NCBI GenBank assembly: GCA_900316645.1
Contig: ONDP01000016.1
Location: 1 to 64,000 of the forward strand
DNA length: 64,000 nucleotides
Reading direction: 5' to 3'
Source of the DNA: an uncultured Prevotellaceae bacterium
GTDB lineage: Bacteria > Bacteroidota > Bacteroidia > Bacteroidales > Bacteroidaceae
Shown: in pieces, positions 17,223-25,095 of the stretch
Numbering within the stretch: position 1 is the first letter of the stretch
Layout: each line of letters starts with the position of its first letter
Made by a program: the position numbers and the translations under genes
The notes under the pieces: model-generated
What the model was told of the DNA's origin: nothing
Databases searched by the model: none
Seen by the model: the letters and a program-made list of their open reading frames with translations, nothing else

Positions 17223-18257
17223 ATGAAAGCAAGAACTTTTATTCTGACCATATTAGCAGGCTATAGCATGGCCTGCTTTTCTCATTCTGCCGACTCCATC
17301 ACCGTTGCTATGACGGGCGACATCATGATGGGCACCACCTATCCTGGCATTTCATTGCCTCCCAAAAATGGCGAAGAGATATTCCGCGACGTCAAGCCCT
17401 TCCTGCAGCAAGCCACCATTACAGTTGGCAATCTGGAGGGCACCCTGCTCGACGGTGGCAAGAGCACCAAGAGCGGAGGTCCTAACAGCTATGCCTTCCG
17501 TACCCCTACCAGCTTTTCGCATCTGCTGAAGGATGCGGGTTACGACTTCCTCAGCATGGCCAACAACCATGCCAACGATTTCGGAGCCGAAGGCATTGCC
17601 TCCACCGAGAAACAGCTGAACCTGCAGGGCATCAAGTATGCCGGCATCAAGGGACACGTAGAGTCTGCCGTTGTCATTCGCAATGGCATCAAGTTCGGAC
17701 TCTGTGCCTTTGGTCATAACCAATACACGTTGAAGCACCGCGACTTACAGACTGTTAAGCGCATCCTCGACGATTTGAAGAAGAAGTCCGACGTCATCAT
17801 CGTCTCCTTCCACGGAGGTGCCGAGGGTCGTTCTAAGAACCACCTGCCACAAGGTGCAGAGAGCTTCCTGGGCGAGGACCGTGGCAGTCTGCGTGAGTTT
17901 GCCCATTTCTGCATTGACAATGGTGCTGACATTGTTTACGGACACGGTCCCCACGTCGTTCGTGCCACCGAAGTCTATAAAGGCCGCTTCATTGCCTACA
18001 GCCTTGGCAATTTCTGCACACCTTACGGCATGAGTCTGGCAGGCATCTCCGCCTATTCGCCAGTAGTTGTCATCAGCATCGACAGACAAGGCCGTTTCCT
18101 CAGTGGTAAGATTCACTCCTTCCTCCAGCAGAAAGGCATCGGTCCACGCAAAGACTCCAAACAAAGCGTAGCCCACGAAATAATGAACCTCACCAAAACC
18201 GACGTACCACATAGCGAAGCCACTATCGACTCCAACGGCAACATCAAACTGAAATAA
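17223..18257 (+). CDS. CapA-like (PGA_cap) metallophosphoesterase-fold protein
   Basis: A 344-residue protein with an N-terminal signal peptide (about 1-22) and a CapA/PgsA-type domain. Metal-site motifs are MTGDIMMG (Asp33), the NLEGTL stretch, ANNHANDFG, VSFHGG and YGHGPHV. CapA proteins take part in poly-gamma-glutamate capsule synthesis in Bacillus, but many homologues outside such operons have unknown roles; no capB or capC gene is seen here. Being after two peptidoglycan enzymes, a role in envelope metabolism is possible. Its end faces the NigD-like gene with a 19-base gap and no terminator. Confidence 0.85.
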   Translation: MKARTFILTILAGYSMACFSHSADSITVAMTGDIMMGTTYPGISLPPKNGEEIFRDVKPFLQQATITVGNLEGTLLDGGKSTKSGGPNSYAFRTPTSFSHLLKDAGYDFLSMANNHANDFGAEGIASTEKQLNLQGIKYAGIKGHVESAVVIRNGIKFGLCAFGHNQYTLKHRDLQTVKRILDDLKKKSDVIIVSFHGGAEGRSKNHLPQGAESFLGEDRGSLREFAHFCIDNGADIVYGHGPHVVRATEVYKGRFIAYSLGNFCTPYGMSLAGISAYSPVVVISIDRQGRFLSGKIHSFLQQKGIGPRKDSKQSVAHEIMNLTKTDVPHSEATIDSNGNIKLK

Positions 18258-18276
18258 GCTATCTATTTTCACTTTC

Positions 18277-18954
18277 TCAAGGCAGGAACACGCGCTCTGT
18301 CTTACCATTATAGGTAGGGATAGTGAGGCGGATAGTATCCAGCACTACGGTATCGGGAAGGAGGATGCTGACGAAGCGGCGATTGGTGTAGTATTCGGGG
18401 ACACCTGCCTGATCGTGGAGGAAACGGAACTTGGCAGTACGGGTACCGTCAGTATTCACGAGGATAGTGTCTTGGGCTAAACCAATGGTGTGAACACCGT
18501 CTTCACCATCCACCTGACCTGTTTTCAGCAAGATACCTAAATTGAGATACTTCCCGTTCTTGCCCAGCCAAGCACTCTCCAAACCGATGGGGTCTTCCTT
18601 GGAATCGTTGATTTTCCAATGTTCTCGGGCTCGTAGCGTCGGAACTGTTCCTACGGAAACAGGCTCGGCAGTATTGCCACTCAGCACATTGAAATACAGC
18701 ATGGCACGATAGGTGGTGTCAGCCGTCTGAATCCACGAAGCGGTGACTACAGGAGTGAGCGAAAAACGTTCATCGGCATCCGTCACGAAGGCGGTGCCCT
18801 GCTTATCGGCATTGATAGTCATATCAACCAGTTCTGCCTGCATCAGCGAATACTTACCCTGGCCCTTGTCATAACTATCGGTAGTGCAACTCGACAAATT
18901 GACAATTGACAATTGACAAATGAGAATGGTGATTACCTTAAGAATCCGTTTCAT
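18277..18954 (-). CDS. NigD-like lipoprotein
   Basis: From ATG 18954 the protein has 225 residues. A lipoprotein signal ends at Cys23 (NLSSC), so it should be anchored in the outer membrane. The remainder matches the NigD-like plan of Bacteroidetes: an N-terminal small barrel (YSLMQAELVDMTINADKQ, residues about 35-52) and a C-terminal beta domain ending in YNGKTERVFLP. Its exact function is unknown. Residues 13-19 (CQLSIVN) of the signal peptide are encoded by three class A heptamer units, so the hydrophobic core partly consists of repeat. The gene overlaps the end of the acyltransferase gene by 17 bases. Confidence 0.8.
   Translation of the reverse strand: MKRILKVITILICQLSIVNLSSCTTDSYDKGQGKYSLMQAELVDMTINADKQGTAFVTDADERFSLTPVVTASWIQTADTTYRAMLYFNVLSGNTAEPVSVGTVPTLRAREHWKINDSKEDPIGLESAWLGKNGKYLNLGILLKTGQVDGEDGVHTIGLAQDTILVNTDGTRTAKFRFLHDQAGVPEYYTNRRFVSILLPDTVVLDTIRLTIPTYNGKTERVFLP
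18897..18917. repeat. Class A heptamers inside a lipoprotein signal peptide
   Basis: Three AATTGAC units (plus strand) lie inside the NigD-like gene. On the coding strand they read as TCAATTG-type and stay open. Confidence 0.9.
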
Positions 18955-20173
18955 GGGCAGCAAGATAATTACGAAGTGGGTTGGCATACATGGTCAGCAT
19001 TCTCTCACGCAGGAAAGCCTCGTCCTTGTTGGGGATGTTGATTTTTGCCAGCTGGCCTGCCAGATATTCCTCGAAGCGCTGAACGTCGGCCTCAGTGTAG
19101 AATTGAGTAATCGACGAAGTCGCTTCGCTAGTCGAAGAATTATGATTACCATGCAAGCCTTTGGGGGAGTCCATTTTTAGCATATCCAAGGCAATATAGT
19201 TGCAGGGATAGAGGCGGTAGTGGCTATGAATTTCCTTGTCCATCCGCTGAGCGACAGCCTTGAAGAACTCGTTCTTCGGCAGGTCCTTCAGTTCGTCAAT
19301 CCATTGATTAATGGGGGTGCCACAATGATAATGCACGCGACCCTTATAACCAAGAATGCCTGTCTTCATATTGTCGAGATCATCTTGTTTGCTCTTCTTG
19401 AAGGCGGGATTGTCACGTTTCTGCTGGAACTCCTGCGCCTTCAGATAGTCACATGGGTCATATTCGTAGCTGATGGTAAGTGGCACGATATTGAGTTCCT
19501 GCAACGAACCGCCCATAGCCAACATTTTCAATACCGACTCCTGGGTACGGTCGTCAGAGTCCTTTGCCCTACCCTCCCGTTGGGCAATCCAGATGTTCTC
19601 CTTCTTCTGTGTGACGGCATAGTGGATGTAACGACTCATCAACTGACTGCTTTTCATCATCTCATGGGCAGTGAGACCACGACGCACCGTAAAGGCTTTG
19701 TTCATGCGCACCAATCGCTTAATCCAGGGATAGATGAGCAGGTTGTCACCAATACCTATCTCCACTGTTGTAGGATAGCCGTTTTTATGGAGCAGTACGT
19801 CGAGGAAGGCAGAGTCGAGCACGATGTCACGATGGTTCGAGACGAAGGTGTATCTGGGTTGAGAGTGGAGCGTTGAGAGTTGAGAGTCGTCAAAAGTGAG
19901 ACCATCGGTATGTTTGCGCACGATGTAGTTGACCACTGGTTTCATAAACCGAATCTGGAAGTCAAGTGGTGTCTTCACTCCTGTAAATGCCAGTCGCAGC
20001 AGTCCGTTGCGCATGGACTTCGGCAACCAGGGCACAAACCCTTTGAGTAGCGTCGAGAACTGCCTATCGTTGATCAGTTCCTCAAACGCCTGTTTCATCT
20101 CCCCCCGCTCATAGGGTCGGATTTCGGAGAAATCCTCCACAGCGGTAGCAAATTTTTCGTCTTCACTCTTCAT
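18938..20173 (-). CDS. PlsC-like glycerolipid acyltransferase
   Basis: A 411-residue membrane-associated acyltransferase-like protein. The catalytic block reads FVSNHRDIVLDSAF (about 111-124), followed by a hydrophobic substrate region, the FTVRR stretch and REGRAKD, the EGxR-type motif. The His-to-Asp spacing is HX5D if the last Asp is used, one more than the usual HX4D; HRD may supply a closer acid. Probable role is acyl transfer to a lysophospholipid or similar acceptor. The N-terminal MKSEDE is encoded by class B repeat, and residues near SQLSTLHSQ are encoded by a class D array, so the start is not certain. It precedes the NigD-like gene and follows ddl. Confidence 0.8.
   Translation of the reverse strand: MKSEDEKFATAVEDFSEIRPYERGEMKQAFEELINDRQFSTLLKGFVPWLPKSMRNGLLRLAFTGVKTPLDFQIRFMKPVVNYIVRKHTDGLTFDDSQLSTLHSQPRYTFVSNHRDIVLDSAFLDVLLHKNGYPTTVEIGIGDNLLIYPWIKRLVRMNKAFTVRRGLTAHEMMKSSQLMSRYIHYAVTQKKENIWIAQREGRAKDSDDRTQESVLKMLAMGGSLQELNIVPLTISYEYDPCDYLKAQEFQQKRDNPAFKKSKQDDLDNMKTGILGYKGRVHYHCGTPINQWIDELKDLPKNEFFKAVAQRMDKEIHSHYRLYPCNYIALDMLKMDSPKGLHGNHNSSTSEATSSITQFYTEADVQRFEEYLAGQLAKINIPNKDEAFLRERMLTMYANPLRNYLAAHETDS
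19858..19885. repeat. Class D heptamers inside the acyltransferase gene
   Basis: Four units (GTTGAGA, GTGGAGC, GTTGAGA, GTTGAGA on the plus strand) encode the segment SQLSTLHSQ just before the catalytic block. Confidence 0.85.
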
Positions 20174-20236
20174 TCTTCACTTTTCTCTTTTCACTTTTCT
20201 CTCTTCACTTCTCAATTCTCCATTCTCAATTCTCAA
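20141..20236. repeat. Conserved flank plus class B and class A heptamer arrays
   Basis: AGCGGTAGCAAATT (20141-20154) lies in the acyltransferase start region; class B units then run through its ATG into the 63-base gap, where they change to class A units up to the ddl stop. The whole gap between ddl and the acyltransferase gene is repeat. Confidence 0.85.
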
Positions 20237-21232
20237 TTAAGAAAACTGGTTTTCTACAATATCCGTCAGGACGTCAGTCATGTTAAGGCCGGCAGCCTTG
20301 ACTTGCTGAGGGATAAAGCTGGTGGGAGTCATACCCGGTGTGGTGTTAACCTCCAGCATGTAAATCTTGCCCTCAGGAGAAATGATGTAGTCAATGCGGA
20401 TGATACCGTTGCAATGCAGAATATCATAGATATGACTGGTTATCTCGCGCACACGACGCGCCAAGTTTTCAGAGATACGGGCTGGTGTAATCTCCTGCAC
20501 CTGTCCATTATACTTGGCATTATAGTCGAAGAACTCGTTCTGGGTTACCACTTCGGTGATGGGGAAAGGCACTGACTTCTCCCTCGTCTTATAGATACCC
20601 ATCGTAATCTCAGTACCCTTCAGGTATTGCTCGACCATCACTTCCGGACTCTCCAGCATAGCCTTACGGATAGCCGGTGCTAACTGATCGACCTCTTTCA
20701 CCTTCGACACTCCGAATGAAGAACCGTCACTAGCCGGTTTCACGAAACAAGGCATACCGATGCGCTGTTCCACCTCGTCGTCGCTCACCACTTCCTCGTA
20801 GCCCTTACGAATCAGCAGCGAATCGGCCACCAGAATACCATAGGCACGCAGATACTGGTTGAGAACGAACTTATCGAAAGTCATAGCCTCAACCAATACA
20901 CCACTGGTGCTGTAAGGCACACCCACCAAGTCGAAATAGCCCTGCATGATACCGTTTTCGCCAGGAGTGCCATGAATGGTGATATAGGCATAGTCGAAGC
21001 GCTTTGCCTTGCCGTTCTCTACAAACGAGAAATCGTTACGATCGATGGGAGTTGTTGTACCGTCATGCAGTTCAACGTTCCATTTCTGTCCTTTGACATC
21101 CACAATATAGACATCATACCTCTCCTTATCGAAGAAGGAATAAAGACCTTGAGCTGAGCGCAATGAGACATCGTGCTCGGAAGAATCGCCACCACAAACG
21201 ATGGCAATGACACGTTTTAAATTATTCATCAT
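20237..21232 (-). CDS. ddl: D-alanine--D-alanine ligase
   Basis: A 331-residue ATP-grasp enzyme that makes the D-Ala-D-Ala dipeptide of peptidoglycan. Typical features are CGGDSSEHDVSLRSAQ (residues about 13-28), the IHGTPGENG loop, FVKPASDGSSFGVSK in the ATP-binding part and LEVNTTPGMTPTSFIPQQ near the C-terminus. Length is normal. Its ATG overlaps the rluD stop (ATGA). PASTA, rluD and ddl form a tight operon that recurs in Bacteroidetes. Confidence 0.96.
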   Translation of the reverse strand: MMNNLKRVIAIVCGGDSSEHDVSLRSAQGLYSFFDKERYDVYIVDVKGQKWNVELHDGTTTPIDRNDFSFVENGKAKRFDYAYITIHGTPGENGIMQGYFDLVGVPYSTSGVLVEAMTFDKFVLNQYLRAYGILVADSLLIRKGYEEVVSDDEVEQRIGMPCFVKPASDGSSFGVSKVKEVDQLAPAIRKAMLESPEVMVEQYLKGTEITMGIYKTREKSVPFPITEVVTQNEFFDYNAKYNGQVQEITPARISENLARRVREITSHIYDILHCNGIIRIDYIISPEGKIYMLEVNTTPGMTPTSFIPQQVKAAGLNMTDVLTDIVENQFS

Positions 21233-22287
21233 GTATTATTACTTTTAAAATATTTTCTCCATTTATCTAACAGTGCCTCCATATCGCTGGCTAAATCGGA
21301 CGTGAAGTCCATCTGCTGACCAGTGACGGGATGAACAAACCCCAGCGTACGGGCATGAAGTGCCTGACGGGGACAGAGTTTAAAACAATTCTGTATATAT
21401 GCCTTGTAGGAAGCTGTACGCTCTCCCCTCAGTATTTCAGTCCCCCCATAACGCTCGTCGCCGAAGAGCGGGTGCCCGATATGTTTCATGTGAGCCCTGA
21501 TCTGATGGGTGCGTCCTGTTTCCAAGCGGCACTCCACCAGTGTTACATACCCGAAGCGCTCCAACACCCGATAGTGTGTCACAGCACTCTTGCCCGTCTC
21601 AGAGCCGGGAGGGAAAACTGCCATACGAAGCCGGTCTTTAGGGTCGCGCCCTATATTGCCTTCAATACGTCCCGTTTCCTCGCTGAAATTACCCCATACC
21701 AGTGCATTATAACTGCGATGCGTATCATGGTTGAAGAACTGTGCACCGAGTTCTGTCTTTGCCTCTGGGGTCTTGGCAATGACCAAGAGACCACTGGTGT
21801 CCTTGTCTATGCGATGAACGAGTCCCACAGAAGGGTCGTTAGGATCGTAGGAAGGCAAATCGCGTAAATGCCACGCGATGGCATTAACCAGTGTACCATG
21901 AAAATTACCACATCCCGGATGCACCACCATACCTGCCGGTTTGTTGATAACCATCAGCTGGTCGTCTTCATAGACAATATCCAAGGGAATATCCTCCGGC
22001 TCTATCGTGGTGTCGTAATGAGGGCGGTCAAGCATCAGGGTGATGACATCGCCTGGGCGTACCTTATAGTTACTCTTGACGGGAGTACCATTGACTTGGA
22101 TGAATCCGGCATCGGCAGCCTTCTGGATACGATTGCGTGAGGAATGCTGCACATGTTCCGACATGTACTTGTCGATACGCACAGGCACCTGTCCACGATC
22201 CACCTCCATCCGAAGGTGCTCGTAGAGTTCACCCTGTTCACCGTCACCGTCTTCCAACAAGACTATATCGTCCAATTCTTCCGTCAT
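21229..22287 (-). CDS. rluD: RluA/RluD-family 23S rRNA pseudouridine synthase
   Basis: A 352-residue RNA-modifying enzyme. An N-terminal S4 domain (about 35-95: VRIDKYMSEH, SRNRIQKAADAGFIQVNG) precedes the catalytic domain with GLVHRIDKDTSGLLVIAKT, which holds the catalytic Asp of the HRLD-type motif (here HRID). The family members modify uridines in helix 69 of 23S rRNA or other sites; the RluD name is a best guess from gene order and length. It overlaps the PASTA gene and ddl by four bases each. Confidence 0.9.
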   Translation of the reverse strand: MTEELDDIVLLEDGDGEQGELYEHLRMEVDRGQVPVRIDKYMSEHVQHSSRNRIQKAADAGFIQVNGTPVKSNYKVRPGDVITLMLDRPHYDTTIEPEDIPLDIVYEDDQLMVINKPAGMVVHPGCGNFHGTLVNAIAWHLRDLPSYDPNDPSVGLVHRIDKDTSGLLVIAKTPEAKTELGAQFFNHDTHRSYNALVWGNFSEETGRIEGNIGRDPKDRLRMAVFPPGSETGKSAVTHYRVLERFGYVTLVECRLETGRTHQIRAHMKHIGHPLFGDERYGGTEILRGERTASYKAYIQNCFKLCPRQALHARTLGFVHPVTGQQMDFTSDLASDMEALLDKWRKYFKSNNT

Positions 22288-22991
22288 GGGGCCTTCACTT
22301 CCACAAATTCATCTACTTCATGAGTTCCTGTTGCAGGATTAGTCGGCTGCTCATGCATGCCCTCAGTTGGGTCTGCTTCATAAGTAGGTTCAACAAACTC
22401 GTCCAGGGCTGCATCTTCCTCATCATAGGTTCCTGTACCAATCATCAGTGTCAGCGGATAGTCAATAGGAACACGATCGCCATTCGACACGCGTCTGCCT
22501 CGACAAATGATACCATACACCCAGTCTTTCTCGCCCACCACCTTTTGCGGTTCTGTCAGTCGGAAGCCCATAGCCATCAGTTTGGCCTCGGCCTCACGGA
22601 AACTGGAATTATCCACAATATCAGGAATGGCGAATGTAGGCGATGAGGGGGAGTTAACGGTCACATAGATAGTATGTCCCGACTTCACCTTGGAACCAAA
22701 ACCGGGTGTCTGGGCTAAGATACAGTCTGCAGGCATCGTCTTGACAAAACCTGAGTCACTGACCACGATATTCAATTGGTTCTCCTCCAACAACAGTCGT
22801 GCCTTATGGTAAGACATACCCTTCAAATCCGGAACGGCTATACCTTCGCCATGATGCGTATAGACAGCCAAACCGAATTTCACTATCAGGCATAGCACCA
22901 CCACAACGAGGGCCATACCCAACAGGTTGAGAATTACGTAAAAGCCGCCAACCTTGCTCATTATCTTGCTCATGAATTCCTTCACGTTCAT
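22284..22991 (-). CDS. PASTA-domain membrane protein
   Basis: A 235-residue protein with a short cytoplasmic N-terminus, one membrane segment (VILNLLGMALVVVVLCLIVKFG, about 19-40) and two to three PASTA repeats (IAVPDLKGMSYHKARLLLEE and FAIPDIVDNSSFREAEAKL are clear). An acidic tail rich in Glu and Pro ends it. PASTA modules bind muropeptides or related wall fragments in other bacteria. There is no kinase or transpeptidase domain. Its place before rluD and ddl suggests a link to wall synthesis, which is inference. Confidence 0.9.
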   Translation of the reverse strand: MNVKEFMSKIMSKVGGFYVILNLLGMALVVVVLCLIVKFGLAVYTHHGEGIAVPDLKGMSYHKARLLLEENQLNIVVSDSGFVKTMPADCILAQTPGFGSKVKSGHTIYVTVNSPSSPTFAIPDIVDNSSFREAEAKLMAMGFRLTEPQKVVGEKDWVYGIICRGRRVSNGDRVPIDYPLTLMIGTGTYDEEDAALDEFVEPTYEADPTEGMHEQPTNPATGTHEVDEFVEVKAP

Positions 22992-23136
22992 TATTTATAT
23001 ATAATACTCCACTATCTAAACGGCAAAAGTACAAAGAATTCTCGATAATGCCAAATTATATACAAAAAAAAAATCGAGAGCTGACATGAAGTCTACTCCC
23101 GACATTTCTTTTCTCTTTCTCTTCGATGGACGGATA

Positions 23137-23292
23137 TTACTTTCCGTGGTTCTCGCTAGATACTGTTAACTTCTTACGTCCCTTAGCACGGCGAGAAGCC
23201 AGTACGCGACGTCCATTCTTTGTTGCCATGCGCTCGCGGAAGCCATGCTTATTCACGCGGCGGCGATTGTGTGGCTGAAATGTTCTTTTCAT
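23137..23292 (-). CDS. rpmH: 50S ribosomal protein L34
   Basis: A 51-codon gene on the minus strand from ATG 23292 to TAA 23137. The peptide starts [18 protein letters not shown] and continues with [20 protein letters not shown], the standard L34 sequence, and ends with a short tail [12 protein letters not shown]. It is transcribed away from efp. It lies 145 bases after the start of the PASTA gene in the reverse sense, so it is transcribed toward that operon. TAATTTTG (23344-23337) fits its -7 element. Confidence 0.97.
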   Translation of the reverse strand: MKRTFQPHNRRRVNKHGFRERMATKNGRRVLASRRAKGRKKLTVSSENHGK

Positions 23293-23336
23293 TGCTTATT
23301 ATCTTTTTTATTGTTATTATTCCATGAATCGGGGTG

Positions 23337-23426
23337 CAAAATTACACATAAAATTCGAATTATGCAAGTTTCTGAGCAAATTTTTCACTTTTCACTTTTC
23401 ACTTTTCACTTTTTTTCGTACCTTTG
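23337..23426. promoter_or_regulatory. Divergent promoters for rpmH and efp with class B repeat
   Basis: Minus-strand -7 element TAATTTTG (23344-23337) serves rpmH; plus-strand TACCTTTG (23419-23426) serves efp, 43 bases before its ATG. Between them four TTCACTT units (about 23383-23411) occupy the efp upstream region, just before the -7 element. Confidence 0.8.
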
Positions 23427-23468
23427 CACCCGCAAAACGAATTTTATATATCAAAATAGCTATTTTAT

Positions 23469-24035
23469 ATGATTAATTCACAAGACATTAAGAAAGGTAC
23501 CGCTATCCGTATGGATGGTGCCATTTGGGTTTGCATCGATTTCCAGCATCGTAAACCAGGTAAGGGTAACACCATTATGAACATCAAGTTGAAGAACGTT
23601 ACTGACGGACGCGTTTTGGAGCGTCGCTACAACATTGGTGAAAAACTGGAAGATGTTGTTATCGAGCACCGCGACTATCAGTATCTCTATGAGGATCAGG
23701 AAGGCCGCATCTTCATGAACCAGGAGACTTTTGAGCAGATTCCCATTGCCAACGACCTCGTTATCGGTCATGAGTATATGAAGGAAGGCGACGTTGTATC
23801 AGTAGTCAGCGACACAACCGACGGCACCGTTCTCTTCGCTGAGATGCCCGTGAAGACCAATCTTCGCGTTACTCACTCAGAGCCGGGTATCAAGGGTGAC
23901 ACCGCTACCAACGCCACCAAGCCTGCTACACTGGAGACCGGCGTTGAGGTTCGCGTTCCCCTCTTCATCAACGAGGGCGACCTGATTCAGGTTGACACCC
24001 GCGACGGCAGCTACTTGAACCGTGTAAAGGAGTAA
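23469..24035 (+). CDS. efp: Elongation factor P
   Basis: A 188-residue three-domain translation factor that relieves ribosomes stalled at proline runs. The N-terminal KOW-like domain reads GAIWVCIDFQHRKPGKGNT, with the tip PGKG; the residue at the modified-Lys position is Lys in KPGKG. The OB domains end with EVRVPLFINEGDLIQVDTRDGSYL. Length is normal. A glycosyltransferase gene starts 13 bases later from a TTG in a repeat. Confidence 0.96.
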   Translation: MINSQDIKKGTAIRMDGAIWVCIDFQHRKPGKGNTIMNIKLKNVTDGRVLERRYNIGEKLEDVVIEHRDYQYLYEDQEGRIFMNQETFEQIPIANDLVIGHEYMKEGDVVSVVSDTTDGTVLFAEMPVKTNLRVTHSEPGIKGDTATNATKPATLETGVEVRVPLFINEGDLIQVDTRDGSYLNRVKE

Positions 24036-24048
24036 TTCCAATTGACAA

Positions 24049-25095
24049 TTGAAGTATTCGATTATCGTTCCTGTTTTCAATCGCCCTGACGAAGTGGACG
24101 AGTTGCTTGAGAGCCTTTGTTCTCAGACACTTAAAGACTTTGAGGTGGTGATTGTTGAGGACGGTTCACAGAAACCATGCAAGGATGTTTGCGACAAGTA
24201 CGCAGGCATCCTTGATTTGCATTATTACAACAAGGAGAACAGCGGTCCCGGACAGAGCCGCAACTATGGTGTAGAGCGTGCTCAAGGTGAGTACGTCATC
24301 ATCCTCGATTCCGATGTCGTCCTACCCAATGGCTATCTTGCCGCCGTCAATTCTCAATTGTCAATTGTCAATTCTCAATTTTCAATTGCCTTCGGCGGTC
24401 CCGATGCGTCTCATCCGTCGTTCACTCCCGTGCAGAAAGCCATCAGCTACTCGATGACCTCCTTCTTCACCACCGGAGGTATTCGTGGGGGCAAGGCAAA
24501 GCTCGACAAGTTCTACCCCCGCTCGTTCAACATGGGCATCCGCCGCGACGTCTATCAGAAGTTGGGTGGTTTTTCGAAGATGCGCTTCGGCGAGGACATC
24601 GACTTCTCCTATCGCATTGTCGAGGCAGGCTATCAGCCGCGCCTCTTCCCTGATGCATGGGTATGGCATAAACGGCGCACTGACTTCCGCAAGTTCTTCC
24701 GACAGGTTTACAACAGCGGTATTGCCCGTATCAATCTGGAGAAACGCCATCCCGGCACCTTGAAACTCGTTCATCTCCTGCCCACCGTCTTTACCCTCGG
24801 AGTCATCGGTCTTATACTCATCTCAGCTGTTGGGCGCGTCTTGATGCACTATGATGATGTACATCGCTGGTTTTGGCTTTGTGCTGCCCCGTGGCTACCA
24901 ATCTTACTTTACAGTCTGATTATCTGTGTTGATTCATCCATACAGAACAAAAGCATCAAAGTAGGATTCTTAAGTATTCCTGCCGCCTTTGTCCAACTGA
25001 TGGGCTATGGATTCGGATTCATCGAGAGTTGGTGGAAGCGTTGTGTCCTGAAACAAGACGAATTTACCGCTTTCGAGAAAAACTTCTATTCATAA
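24049..25095 (+). CDS. Family 2 glycosyltransferase with C-terminal membrane segments
   Basis: A 348-residue protein beginning (L)KYSIIVPVFNRPDE, so the GT-A fold starts at once. DSD at 87-89 is the metal/nucleotide-sugar site, FGGPDASHPSF follows, and GEDIDFSYR supplies the ED base-type motif. Two to three membrane segments lie after about 255. Acceptor and donor are unknown; a cell-surface polysaccharide or lipid acceptor is likely. The only possible start before the domain is TTG 24049, since an in-frame stop lies two codons upstream; the TTG is part of an AATTGAC-type repeat. Residues 100-114 are encoded by a six-unit heptamer array. Its TAA shares one base with the radC ATG. Confidence 0.88.
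   Translation: MKYSIIVPVFNRPDEVDELLESLCSQTLKDFEVVIVEDGSQKPCKDVCDKYAGILDLHYYNKENSGPGQSRNYGVERAQGEYVIILDSDVVLPNGYLAAVNSQLSIVNSQFSIAFGGPDASHPSFTPVQKAISYSMTSFFTTGGIRGGKAKLDKFYPRSFNMGIRRDVYQKLGGFSKMRFGEDIDFSYRIVEAGYQPRLFPDAWVWHKRRTDFRKFFRQVYNSGIARINLEKRHPGTLKLVHLLPTVFTLGVIGLILISAVGRVLMHYDDVHRWFWLCAAPWLPILLYSLIICVDSSIQNKSIKVGFLSIPAAFVQLMGYGFGFIESWWKRCVLKQDEFTAFEKNFYS
24347..24388. repeat. Six class A heptamers inside the glycosyltransferase gene
   Basis: Units TCAATTC, TCAATTG, TCAATTG, TCAATTC, TCAATTT and TCAATTG give 42 bp, exactly 14 codons, without a stop. The encoded peptide is VNSQLSIVNSQFSIA. Confidence 0.95.

Noticed and set aside
22284-22991. PASTA Ser/Thr kinase or penicillin-binding protein
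   Set aside because: The protein has no kinase or transpeptidase domain; only a membrane segment and PASTA repeats.
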